Shown piece by piece: positions 26,081 through 37,516 of a stretch of 64,000 bases of DNA. Both the position numbers and the translations under genes were made by a program. The stretch comes from Ricinus communis. Taxonomy: Eukaryota; Streptophyta; Magnoliopsida; Malpighiales; Euphorbiaceae. The notes beneath the pieces were generated by a model. That model did not search any database. It had not been told where the DNA came from and saw only the letters and a program-made list of their open reading frames with translations. Position 1 is the first letter of the stretch, and each line of letters begins with the position of its first letter. Where the stretch lies: positions 19,723,582 to 19,787,581 of the forward strand of contig NC_063262.1 of NCBI RefSeq assembly GCF_019578655.1, read 5' to 3'.

Positions 26081-28263
26081 TGTCACGACCCGATCTGTGG
26101 GCCCGTGACCGGCACTAGGGAATAATTAGGCTTAATGCCACCAAGTCCCATTGTAAGTCTTACTAATTGATATTCAATAAAGTGCATATGAAAAATATAA
26201 TATTAATCATGTCTGACATGCCATACACAAATCTAACTGGTCTTTGATAACATTTCACGCCCATTATGGACCAGAATAATCATAACAAATAAAAAATACT
26301 ACTGCTGAAGGTCTATAATATAAAATAACTAAAAATATGAAAGTATAGATTATTTACAATAATCCCGATGAAGAAAGAAGTCAGGCTATCAAAATGCAGG
26401 ACAACGAAGAACTCTAATTGTCACCTGAAAAATAAAATTAAGACTGTCAGTCTCGAGAGTGAGTTAAAATCACATAACCCTGTAACTATTACAGTAGATC
26501 TAGGTCATTCATGGGAATGAAAAGTAAAGGGTCTCCTCAATAAAATAATATTCATTAATTGTGTATCAAAATACGAGTAATGCCATAATTTAGAAAGAAA
26601 ATACATTTAAAGACTTATTGGATAAGTGGCTCAGCAGAACCCTAACTCAAAACGCTAATAGCCTTTTGGCTCTCTTATTCCAATAGGTTTAGTGCCTAGA
26701 TAGCGAAGCTCAACCAGGATCCTTACATCCAACCTGAACACTTGATTCCTAATTAAGCCGGTGCCTAGAGAGCATTGCTCGACTAAGGATCTTTCTCCAG
26801 CAGTCAAGCTTTCACAGCCTAAAGAGTTATACTCGACGAGAGTAAAATCCAAAAATAACCTTAATTACCTGTCTCTGATTATTACCGGTGTGCACAGGAT
26901 CCTGATGCAACCCATCAGGTGACATGTTCTATTGCCACTTCATCCCAAAGTCATAATCATAACATATATAAAAAAAATCATAAATAGACTATTCATAGGC
27001 AACATAATTTATTCAATTGCATACTGAAAAATAAAGTTTAGTAATATCGGGTAAAACAAACATGCAAAATATTTGTAAAGATAATAATAATATTATTAAA
27101 ATAACATTATTTAAAATATCATAAATAACGAGATAAATTAACTAATAATAATATTAATATTATTCGTGATGATTATCAATTAAATGAAGTTTACTTATAA
27201 TAACGATAACAATAATCATACATAAACATTAATCATTAAATATCACATTAAATCTAGACATGCCAATGTACAATGATTATATGACTTTAACTCACAGTTT
27301 TGTCGCGCTCCGCAATTCGCTCCTAGCTTCGGGTGAAGCTGGCGGGATGGACGAATTATCTATTCACAAAAACACTCAGTTAATAGACATTCTTAAATTT
27401 TTCTAGGCCTAGACCTCTAGATTAGACTGCCTAAAAATATTTCAAACTTGAGAATTCTGTCGAAAATTCGGCATAACCTCCCCTAAATTATGGACATTTA
27501 CCTCATGTACAACGGGTCCAAAAGCTGCTAGAAACACTTCAAATATTCTGCTATTAATTAACGGGAGTCGGACCACCAAAACTGTATTATTTTTCCTGAC
27601 TCCGCAACAAACCACAAACCACAATTAATTAAATCCAATTAATTTTAAATTATCCATAATTGATAATTAATAGCCACAGTATTTCTCTAAAATTATAACA
27701 TAATTTTTGAGTCTAGATAAAATTATACCGAGCTGAAATTTTAAAATTTCGCGCGTCCGAAAAGTACTGGGGTCCGAAAGCCGGTCCTGCCAACAGTGTC
27801 AGAATTCGAATCCGGAAGCACCTACACGAAGCTCGAGTTGTGGGGAGTCCGAAAACACAAGAGTTTCGGTCGGAAACTCGTCGGAAGGCACCAGATTGTG
27901 GCTGAAAAGGTGCTGCTCCGGTGAGGCTTGAGTGAGTCTACCGGCGAGGATTTCACTGCGGGGGAGCACGACCTAGAGGTTTTCGATGGTGGGGAGCTCG
28001 ATTCCAGCGTCGGATGGTCGAAAGGACTGCGGTAGATGGTGACAACAGCTCTTCTTCCTTTGAAGACGTCGCTGCAGAGGGGAAAAAGGAGAGGAAGCAC
28101 GACACGGCAGCGAAAGGAAGGGAGAGGCGCTGGTGGTGGTGGCGACAGCTCAGCATAGGCAGGGAGGGGAAGCAGCAGTCGGCGAGGAGAGAAGAGGAAT
28201 GAGAGGAAGGAAAAAAGGAAAGGAGAGGGAGGGGGAAGAAAGGAAAGAAAAAGGAAAGGAAAA

Positions 28264-28295
<32 letters not shown>

Positions 28296-28353
28296 TTTAT
28301 TTTATTATTATTTATTATTATTATTATTATTTTTAAAATTTATAGGTATTACA
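26081..28353. mobile_element. Solo LTR, 2,273 bp, with AAATT target site duplication
   Basis: The block starts TGTCACGACCCGATCTGTGG and ends GGTATTACA, the terminal forms common in plant gypsy LTRs. It is flanked by AAATT at 26076-26080 and again at 28354-28358. There is no internal coding region, so this is most likely a solo LTR left by recombination between the two LTRs of a full element. It sits inside the pol linker of the older Tat element. The right third is GC-richer (about 27300-28260) and ends in an (ATT)n run at about 28263-28332. The short frames in this part are low-complexity and not genes. Confidence 0.88.
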
Positions 28354-29690
28354 AAATTGATTTATTTAATCTAGGCACAGTTGAAAATCTCATGAAAATT
28401 CTGATAGCTCATGGTATAACTTTTGAGGAGAGAAGAGAATTGAAAAAATTAATAAAAAAAAAAAGTAGTTTTTACTTATCTTACGATGACATGTGAGAAT
28501 TAGACAAAAAAATAGTGGAGCACCAGATCATGACTTATCCACACATCAAGCCGATTAAGCAAAAAATAAGAAGGTTAAGGTCGAAATAGGGAGAGAAGAT
28601 TCGGGAAAAGGTCGCTAAGCAAGCAAATGCCAATTTTCTCGATGTAGTCAACTATCCTGAATGGTTGGCGAATATCGTTTGAGTTCTGAAAAAGGATGGA
28701 AAGGTTAGAATGTATTAGATTATCGAGACCTGAACAAAGCATACCCTAAGGATGACTTTCCTCTTCCTCATATAGATGTGATAGTTGACAGTGTGTGTTC
28801 AAGTGCGATGTACTCCTTCACTGACGGGTTCTTCGGATACAATCACATCATGATGGCAGTAGTGGATAAGCTGAAGATGGCATTCATCAGTATAGGATAT
28901 GTACTGCTATAAAGTTATGCCTTTTAGACTAAAGAATGCGAGAATAACTTATCAAAGAGTAGCTACTACCTTATTTCACGACATAGTACACAAGAAGCTA
29001 GAGGTGTATAGATGATATGATGGTAAAGTCTGAAACGAAGGAAGGGCATTTCAAGCTCTTGATAAGTTTTTATGATGAGTGGAAATGTATAATCTGAGGC
29101 TTAATCCGAAGATGAGCGTATTTAGAGTAACATCAAGAAAGCTGCTAGAGCACATAGTGAGTTAACAAGGAATAAAGATCGTTCCAAACAAGGTAAAGAC
29201 TATTCAAGAGATTCCAACAATAAAGACAGAGAAAGGGTCATAAGATTTCTAAGACGTTTGCAATACATCAATAGGTTCATTTCTAAGCTTAATATCTTCA
29301 AACTCTTAAGGAAACACCAACTTGTTGTGTAGATGAGCATTGTTAGAAAGCCTTTGACATAATTAAAGAGTATCTAATAAAGCCACCGATATTAAACCAT
29401 TAACAAATGGGAAGCTGTTGATTTTGTATTTAGCTTTGGAAGAGGAAGCCATTGGGGCAATGGTAGCGCAGTATGGGCCTAACGACGTAAAACATGTGGT
29501 CTATTATCTTGGCAAGAAATTGATACTTTATGAGTTAAAGTATAACCTTGTGGAGAAGTCGTGTTTGGCCATATGATATGGGCTACGAGAAAATTGAGAC
29601 ATTATGTACAATCTTATAGGGTGCAGACAATTTTAAAAATAGACCCACTGAAGTATCTATTTGAAGCTCCGTCTCTTATAGGAAAGCTTG
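28354..29690 (+). pseudogene. Reverse transcriptase remnant of the Tat element
   Basis: Coding text of Tat pol resumes directly after the solo LTR. I can follow PHIKPIKQKIRRLR, then PKDDFPLPHIDVIVDS (about 28743), FTDGFFGYNHIMMA, MPF at about 28916, and an IDDMMVKS version of the catalytic box at about 29007-29033. Frameshifts and stops are scattered throughout. The connection domain follows to about 29690. Confidence 0.78.
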
Positions 29691-30115
29691 GCTAGATGGT
29701 TAGTGCTTCCAACATAGTTTGACATCGATGGAGCAGTGAACGCGACAGGTACAGGATTGAGAGTAATTTTGATCATGCTAGAAGGAGAATTACTACTAAT
29801 GGCAAAGAGATTAGACTTTAAAGTAATAAATAACATGGTAGAGTACGAAACATGTTTATTTGGATTAGAAGTGACCGTGGTAGTAAGAGTGAAGTAACTG
29901 ATGGTCTACGAGGACTCCATGCTGGTGATTCAACAAGCCATCAAAGAGTAGAAAATGAAAGAAGAAAGGTTGAAGTCATATGTCAACTATCTCAAGACTT
30001 TGGTTTGCAACTTCTTTAAATATTTGTTCATACACTTGCCTCGAGATGAGAACTCGATAGCGGATGCACTAGCTACTCTATCATCAATGTAGGACAACTC
30101 CTCCCTCGTAGCTTC
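29690..30115 (+). pseudogene. RNase H remnant of the Tat element
   Basis: The text reads FDIDGAVNATGTGLRVIL, then AKRLDFKVINNMVEYET with CLFGLE, and ends LPRDENSIADALATL. This is the RNase H found downstream of RT in Tat/Ogre elements. In the usual active site the first Asp and the Glu are present. Stops interrupt the frame at several places. Confidence 0.75.
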
Positions 30116-30249
30116 AAATGAAGTCATTAATGATTGTAAAATGAAGAGCGCCTTATTATTAGAGAGACCAGATAATGCAAGTTTAGAAAAGCTAGAAAAG
30201 AAGCCTTGGTTTTCTGATCTAAAGAAATTTGTAAAAGACAGAGAATACT

Positions 30250-31290
30250 TGGAGGAAGCGTCTGCAAAGGAAAGGTAATGCACTTTAGATATAGGCCAGG
30301 AACTACATCAGCCATGAAGGAGTGTTGTACAGAAGGATGATTTTAAGTGTCCAGCTTCAGTGTTTTACTAAAGCGAAAGTGTGGGTTGTAATAGAGGAGA
30401 TGCATAGAGGAGTATGCGGATCTCACATGAACGACATACTATTAACCAAAAAGAATATTACTGGTTAACAATGGAGAAAGATTGTATAGCTTTGATAAGG
30501 AAATGTTGTGAATGTCAGCTCTATAGGTACTTGAGCCACATACCTCAAATGGCTAGGTTTATAGACAGGAACATGATCTGCAGGTATGGGGTCCCACATG
30601 ATGCTGTGACGATAAAACATGCAGTTCATAGGCGAAACAACAGACCTGTTAACGAAAAATAAGATCGAACATCACAAGTCTTCACCGTACAGACCTTAAG
30701 CGAATGGAGCGGTAGAAGCAGTCAACGAGAACCTAGAAAAAAATATTCTTGAAGATGGTATATAATCATAAGGGTTGGTCATTTCGGTTACCCTTTGCAC
30801 TTTGGGGATACCGGGCAACTGAGCGGACTTCGATATGACAGACTCTATACTCTATGGTTTATGAGACTGAAGAAGTCTTGCTAGTTAAGTTAGAGTTGAA
30901 GTCTTTGAGAGTTGCGCTAAAGGCTAAAATATGAGAGTACCAATGGATCGAGCTGAGAGACCAACAGTTGGCTATGATTGATGAAAGGAGGATGAAAGCC
31001 TTTTATCATATGTAGATGTACTAGAGGTGGATAACTAGGGCATTCACTAAGAAAGTAAAGCTAGAAAAGATCAGAGCCAGTGATTTGGTGTTGAAACACA
31101 TAAGATCTATTGCATTCGATCCAAGAGGAAAGTTCAAATCTCATCGGAAAGGACCATACTTAGTAAAAAGATTCTACTCAAGGGAGTCGCAAGAAAATTC
31201 TACTCAAGCATGCCACTAAGATATCAGACCTAAAAGGAAACGAGTTCTTTAAGCCAATTAACATGGATCGTCTCAAAAAATATTATGTGT
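30250..31290 (+). pseudogene. Integrase remnant of the Tat element
   Basis: The zinc-binding region is recognisable near 30480-30540 (KCCECQ). Then, after an apparent internal deletion that removes much of the catalytic core, come HHKSSPYRP and ANGAVEAVNENLEKN near 30670-30740, including the catalytic Glu. The C-terminal domain is traceable to about 31290 with frameshifts. The open frame 30414-30662 joins pieces in one reading frame by chance and is not a gene. Confidence 0.7.
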
Positions 31291-31760
31291 AAATAAAAAT
31301 GATAATAGAAAAAAATAGTTTGTTGATAAAAAAACCTAAAAAAGAGTAGTCATGCAAAAATCAAGGGAATAAAAAAGAAAATAATCAGCTAGAAAATCTG
31401 AAAAGACTGACTGATGATAATAGTTGTATCATGAAAAATCAAACATACATATGTCTGTTTATTACTCTACGTACTAACTAAAAGAAAAGCTAAGCTAAAG
31501 TTCTAAGTAAAATAAATCATATCTAAGAAGCATATTTTATTTTTTTCTTCTCTTTGCATCTGCATTCCTAGAATCAACAACTAGCTCTTATGTCCTCTTG
31601 AACCTTGCAAATTCAGGACAAATGGTAATTTGAAGTTCAACCCAAGTTTTGAAGTTGTCGTCAATGGTCAGATCACCTTCAGAGTTCAGGTCATGCTCTA
31701 TATCGATGGGATCAAAGTCTCTCTATCTTATCGAGAAAATCCTTTATAAAAATATTATAT
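31290..31760 (-). other. Tat element 3' region with antisense coding-like text
   Basis: After the integrase the plus strand is noncoding and A-rich. On the minus strand about 31735-31600 reads DFDPIDIEHDLNSEGDLTID and onward for some 45 residues without a stop. Some Tat-group elements are described with an antisense ORF in this place; whether this is one is inference. Confidence 0.35.
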
Positions 31761-32250
31761 GTCACATCAAGTGAATAAGAGTTGAAACAAATTAAAATGG
31801 ACTATGTAGTATTATTTTAAAAAAATTTCTTCATTCTCCAAATTTTTTCATTTTTTTAAGTTTTAATTTCTGATCTATGAGGTTGAAATTCCACAATTCA
31901 TCATTTTAAAAAAATAAAGAATTCTCATATTTTTTATGTTAATATTATCTCTAATAAATTTATATTATTTCAGAATTATTTTTAAATAAAAAATTAAACT
32001 TCCAATGAATTGTTTTTATTTCAAATCCAAACAATAGAATTTTTAAAGTTTATAAATTTTAAATCTATTTTTTAGCTAAATATATGGAATTTAGAATTCT
32101 TCAATTCAAACCAGCCTATAATGAAATTTATAATCGAGTTGGTTAAATTTTAATGAATATCAAATCTATTTATATATAAAACTAACTCCTATTCCGTCAA
32201 AAATGCTGCAAATGATAAAATCACTCCAATGAGTGTGATTGTAAAAACCT
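31760..32250. other. AT-rich spacer downstream of the peroxidase pseudogene
   Basis: I see no gene. The duplicated peroxidase block begins near the right end of this stretch. Confidence 0.5.
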
Positions 32251-32497
32251 TTTGTACATAATATAGATTTTGATTACAAATAAGAGAATGACCAGAAAGA
32301 AGAAAATAACTTACAGAAGAAAAAAGAGACAAATACACTTGAATTATTCACCGGAAAACAATCATATTACAAGCACACCAAGTAAATTCCTGCAAAATAA
32401 TACATACACACATTCAATTCCTTATTTTTTTCCCAGAAAGAAGCACTAAACTAAAAAAAAAAAAAGACAATAAAAAAATCTAATGATAAATTATCTA

Positions 32498-33961
32498 TTA
32501 ATTAACCACTGCACAATGCTTCCTAATCTCACCATCAGACCCAGTTTTAACATTGATCCTACCCATTTTCTCCATGGAGTTGGCATATTCTGCAAAGAAA
32601 TCTTGTAGTGAACCCTTGAGGATCTGGTTAATAAAAGACAGGCTAACAGAATTTGTGGTCAAGGCAGCATCAGATTCAAAGAGACCCCTTCTTTTAAGTA
32701 GAAGTGAGTAATAACTAAGGTCAAATGTCTTGCGACTCCCAGGATCCATCTCAATCTTAGTAGTAGTGTCATCAGGACTCCTGCACTTCCTTGCCTTGAG
32801 ATTGTAGCATATTCACTATCTAGATTTGAAGTTATACAATCTGTCCGAAATTGTTGAGCAGTGGGCCATCCCAATTGTGTGTGCCCCTGAAATAATTCAG
32901 CCAACCAGGTTTATGCGTCAGGCAGTGATTCCATATAAAAATATATGACATTTGCTTATTCTTAATACATACTACAGTAGGTTTACATGTTTCGTTAGAA
33001 AAAGAAAAATGTAAGGATGTGATGAGTATGTTCAGTAATTACCCGAGAGCAAGACAAGGTCTTTCAGATCAAGTCCTTGGTTGGCAAACAGTGTTTGGAG
33101 AGTGGTGATGTTGGCAAAGGGAGCTGGGATGGCTGTGGCCTCTGAGGATCTTGATATTACTCCATCTCTTATACCAGTTGGAACTTGCCAGGATGGACCT
33201 CCCTATCCACATAAAAGGAATTAAGAAGAAAATATAATTATTATATATATAGAAATCTTGAAAACATGCACTAATGGTTACTGTTATAGGACCTATACTT
33301 TGCTCCATTGCTTTGGTCCTACAAATGTAATATAAAGACAAAAATTCCTGTTGAACGAAGTAATGTTCCTGCTGTTGAGCAAGCTTAGCTCTTGCTAATG
33401 CAAGTCTTATTTCTCAAGAATATTATATATAAATATATTGAATCACATACTGTGGCGACTATGGAGTCCCTAGTGACCAGAGTAATAATATCTGCACAAG
33501 AAACAACGCCTGGACATTCATCTTCAAGCAAGCTCTTCACTCTATCAATGAAGTCGAAGCCTCTTAGCGATCGATTTGGAGCAGCAGCCTTTTTGGGTTG
33601 TTCGCCGCCATCGACGATGAGTTCAGAAGCACAGATGCATCACAGCCCTGACGCACAATATATACATTGCAACACTCCAGTTACTGTTAAGCAAGAAAGA
33701 GACAGAGAGAGAACGAAATAAGTTGAATTGAAGAATTAGTAGACAAACCCTGACAAAACAATCATGGAAGTGCATTCTTATGAAGGATGCTGTCAAAGAA
33801 GGAGCATTGTGGATGTGCTCATTGACAAAGTCAGAAACAATCTTCTCCGCTTTTGGGCAGCTTTTAGCATAAAAGTTCATCTGCAGTTGAGCTTCAGTTG
33901 AGCTTATAAATGCTAAAAGACCAAAGATGATCAGACCCAAATACCCAATATTCCCTCTCAT
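32498..33961 (-). pseudogene. Class III peroxidase pseudogene
   Basis: This is a copy of the intact peroxidase at 59610-61095, with the same four-exon layout: 33749-33961, 33451-33647, 33043-33202 and 32498-32886. Exon 1 is intact (signal peptide MRGNIGYLGLIIFGLLAF and the haem-site motif MHFHDCFVR). Exon 2 is one base shorter than in the intact copy (197 against 198, loss near 33610), which shifts the frame. Exon 4 has lost one base near 32813 and about 23 bases near 32826, so it is 24 bases shorter and out of frame in between. In exon 3 the conserved TGRRDG has become TGIRDG. The TATA-like box is also altered. No functional peroxidase can be made. Splice borders are kept, so it may still be transcribed. 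Confidence 0.93.
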
Positions 33962-34285
33962 CTTGAATGCTTGCAAGAAATTTTCAGACGGAGAAGGGGT
34001 TACTTGGATATATAGAAGAAGCTGCCCCAGTTGTACTTGCAAAGCCTAGAATATTGAAAGGAAAACTTATTGGCCTAGATTTGTGCTACAAGATAAGAAG
34101 CAAGTCGATAAAAACAGTCCATCTAGCTAACGAACATGTGCAATCTTGCATCCTCTTAATATACTTTAATTTAATGTGCATTAAAATATATGTGGTTAGT
34201 TAGACTTGTCTCCTTGATTATATTTCAGTAGTAAGGATTGATTACTTTATGGGAAAATCACAATCTTTTCCAAATTATAATAGAA
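33962..34285 (-). other. Upstream flank of the peroxidase pseudogene
   Basis: This stretch is homologous to 61096-61420 upstream of the intact gene. The box that reads TATAAG there (minus strand) reads AATAAG here (plus-strand CTTATT at 34066-34071). Homology stops at about 34285. Confidence 0.75.
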
Positions 34286-36155
34286 GAATTAACACCGGAT
34301 GCGCTTTTACTGAAAATATATGTAAGAATACCTCAATTTTTAATTCAATTACATTTTTAGTCTTTCTTATATTTCTTTTATGCTTTTTTTTTTTTTTGAA
34401 AAATAGTCAAATTGAAGTTCTAATATACCATCAATAGTAAAATGGTGATATCCAAAGCTGAAATTCATAGCACAAGCATTTTTGGAGGCGAAAAATTCAT
34501 CGGTGGTGTCAGATTAGGCTAACAACACCAGGAGGTGATGCTTCTATCGCCGATAGTTGAATAAGATGGTTTCTCTCTCTTCGAACTATCCATTTCGGCA
34601 AAAATGACACCAACCAATGATAGAAGCTGGCGAAGCATGTGGAAATTGGTTTGGAATTGAAATCTGGCAGTAAGATAAGGCTATTAGGATATTGGACGAC
34701 GGACAACAAAGGTGGCGGCAAGAGAGACGACTTATCGGTGAAAGAGAAAGTGATGGAAGGATTGAAATAGTTATTTGTCTATAGTGCAAATTGCAATTAA
34801 GTTCTCCTTTTAATATATATGTAAACAATTTATAATTCCAGGGGCAAAATCATCATTTTCTTAAATAATTTTATCAATCAACCATACTTTAATCATTATT
34901 TATTATTTAAATTAGATTAAAAACATGCAAATTTCACTAATCGAAAAAAGATAACAATAACATAAAGTAATTATAATAAATTAAATTCATAAATATGAAA
35001 TAACACTCACACACATATATATATATATATATATGTATGATTAAAATATTTATCAACATCTGAAATTTTTATTCTTATTGGGTGCCATTTGTACCATATG
35101 GATTATGAAAGGTTCATTCGGCATATAGAAAAACAAATACAAATATTCTTATAGTTGCTTTAAGAATGGATAAAATCGTGTGATTGCTTTTGTTTTGCTC
35201 ATAATGATAAAGAAGAATGCAACATTGAATTTGTTAATAAGCCAAAAAGAAAAAACTGAAAATTATGAAAGTAGATCCTTCCAATATTTGTGATTTTTTA
35301 ATATACATATAATTGAGAATTTTAAACTCTATTTTGTAGCTTCTAAATGATTCATCCGATTTATACTCAATCTCACTATTTATCTCCATCTAAGATGCTT
35401 AATGCTGATGTTACAAATAATATGTATTATTGGTGAGGATTGTATTATTAAGGTAAGCTCCTACTCAGAAAATTTACAAAATCTTTGTTGTTATTGGTTC
35501 TAGCCAAGTATAATTCATATATCATATTTTATTCATTTCATGTTGATATTTTATTCACATATATCTTATCATATGAATTAATGTAAATATTCATAAAAAT
35601 TTACTCATAATAATTTATTCTCTTTTTTCTCTCTTTGTGTGTATTTTCTTTATAGAACTATAAAAGTCACCATTGTAGATGAATTTTGATCCTGTATATT
35701 AAAAGGTGCCATCATATAGAAAACATGTTAATGGGAGTAGATTGTTATAACTAAAAGTCTTGAGAATTAACATTATATTATCTATTGTGTATTCATTATA
35801 TGCTAATCATATTTTAAGATTGAATTGGCTGACAATATAATTTTTCTATCATTTCAATTGTATTTATATATATAAATAATCTTGCTCGAGATAGATGCTG
35901 ACAAGAGTTTTTTTTGGGAAGATTTCTTATATCGAGAAAGCATTATTTTATATTAGGATAGTGTTAAGACAATAGATAAAAATATGATTTCAATTAAAGA
36001 TTTACTAGATATTTTTTATATGTTGAAATTTAAAAAATTAATGTTTTTAATTTTTTTTCGATATCACTTAATATTTTCTCCATATGCAAAAGAGTTAAGA
36101 ATATGGAGAAAATATTATATAGTTGTTTTTATCATTTTTTTTTCATAAATATTGG
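34285..36155. other. AT-rich spacer between peroxidase pseudogene and Athila element
   Basis: There is no gene I can support. The part 34440-34830 has more balanced composition and short frames on the minus strand (34509-34828) without recognisable content. An (AT)n run with flanking CA repeats lies at about 35008-35034. Confidence 0.5.
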
Positions 36156-36160
36156 ATTTT

Positions 36161-37462
36161 TGATAGTGTACATTTTATGCATACTAATTATCATATTTTC
36201 TTGGATATTATTGAACTATTTATGCTTAATTATGGATTTTAAATATGATTATTGATTTTCATGCTAGAAGGAACGCTTTGATGCAACATGAAGCTGAAAG
36301 GATGATATTTGATGAGTTTTCATAGAGATTGATGCTTTGGAGAATTTTGGATAAAATGGAGAAAAGATGGAAGAAGATCACTTCAGTTAGAGCGTGCCCG
36401 CGGCATATTCCAGAAATCCGAATTTGTGAAAAGAAGCTTAAAGTGATACTATTTGCCACGTGACTTTTTAATTTATTTTTGAGAATGTTTATTTACTAAA
36501 AACCCCTCACCACTTAAGATTATTTTAGGAATTCTTAGGGACCAAGTTCTCCTATAAAAAGAAAAAGACGAAAAGAGACAAGGAGAGTTTTTTTTAGGTT
36601 TGAAGAAAAGGGGGCTGCAAACTAGTTTTCTTCCTATCATCCATTGTTTTCCTTTGCTTTATTTTCTCTACAACAATTATGTGTGGCTGAACTCTTTTCT
36701 TTCCAACTCAAGGTTAATTAAGGTTTGAATTCATATGGGTTGTGAGATTTAATTGTTCTTCATTATTTTCTCAAATCTATTAATATTCATGTATCTTCTA
36801 TGTCTATTAGGAATTCTATTTTTGTTGATTGTGTGAGAAGGCCTATTACTAAATGATCGAGATAGTCTATGCCAAATTATAATATTAAATCCGTAATTAT
36901 TTAATTATTCTAATGATTAGTGGTAGAATAATATACCCATGTTATGTGGATACATGATCTAGTCTAAATGAATTCATCTTATGTATTTATTGGCTAGGGT
37001 TGGGTTTCTCTAAATTGCATTGCTATTGGTAAATTAAATCTTGGAAGCTTTTCTAGGGTTGTTTATTCAATAAGAGAACTAATCAAATGGCTTTTATTGA
37101 TTAACGAAAAATTAAGGAGAAATTAGGTTGTTAGAGCTTCTCAACAACTATAACCAATTTATTAATGGATTTGGAAATTATATTTGCATCAATGATCAAT
37201 TCAATGAATTAAAACTGAGATTATACCTTGGGTTGGAGTTTTCTCATATTGATTTATCTTCTCAAATTTTATTATTGCTTCTAATTGATTTCTAGTTTAA
37301 TTTGTTTTGATTCCAAATTTAAAACCCCCCTAATTTTATTTGAATTTTGTTAAATAAATAAATCTTACCAATCTCTGTGGATTCGACCCTACTTGTCACT
37401 ATTTACAAGTTGTTTTTATTTGAAGAGTAGGAATTAAAATTTGTTGGATTCGACACCCATCA
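36161..37462 (+). repeat. Athila 5' LTR
   Basis: 1,302 bp, TGATAGTGTA to CACCCATCA. It is paired with the 3' LTR at 45985-47288. It contains the GC-rich motif AGAGCGTGCCCGCGGCAT near 36390, a TATA-like CCTATAAAAAGAAAAAG near 36552, and thus probably the element promoter. Confidence 0.95.
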
Positions 37463-37467
37463 AATTT

Positions 37468-37485
37468 TGGCGCCGCTGCCGGGGA
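37468..37485 (+). promoter_or_regulatory. Athila primer binding site
   Basis: TGGCGCCGCTGCCGGGGA begins 5 bases after the LTR end. This form is the tRNA-Asp-type primer site typical of Athila elements. Confidence 0.85.
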
Positions 37486-37516
37486 TTGGTGTCACTTAAT
37501 TTGATTTATTTCTTTT

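Larger units (their letters stand above)
21120..31760 (+). mobile_element. Degenerate Tat/Ogre-type Ty3/gypsy element
   Basis: An old gypsy element with gag, protease, reverse transcriptase, RNase H and integrase in order on the plus strand, broken by many stops and frameshifts. The assignment to the Tat/Ogre group rests on three things: the TGGCGACTCCGCTAGGGA primer site, a gag with the pattern YCKFHQALGHHTNNC, and an RNase H of the AEYE/GLE type lying apart from the RT. A separate LTR element inserted at 26081-28353. Original length without that insertion is about 8.4 kb. I could not define the 3' LTR. No product can be made from it. Confidence 0.8.

Noticed and set aside
27822..28336. Several GC-rich or low-complexity frames (60-92 codons)
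   Set aside because: They lie inside the solo LTR, overlap on both strands and include a translated (ATT)n run.
34509..34828. Minus-strand frames of 70-80 codons near the peroxidase pseudogene
   Set aside because: Low-complexity composition, overlapping frames, no recognisable motif or splice context.
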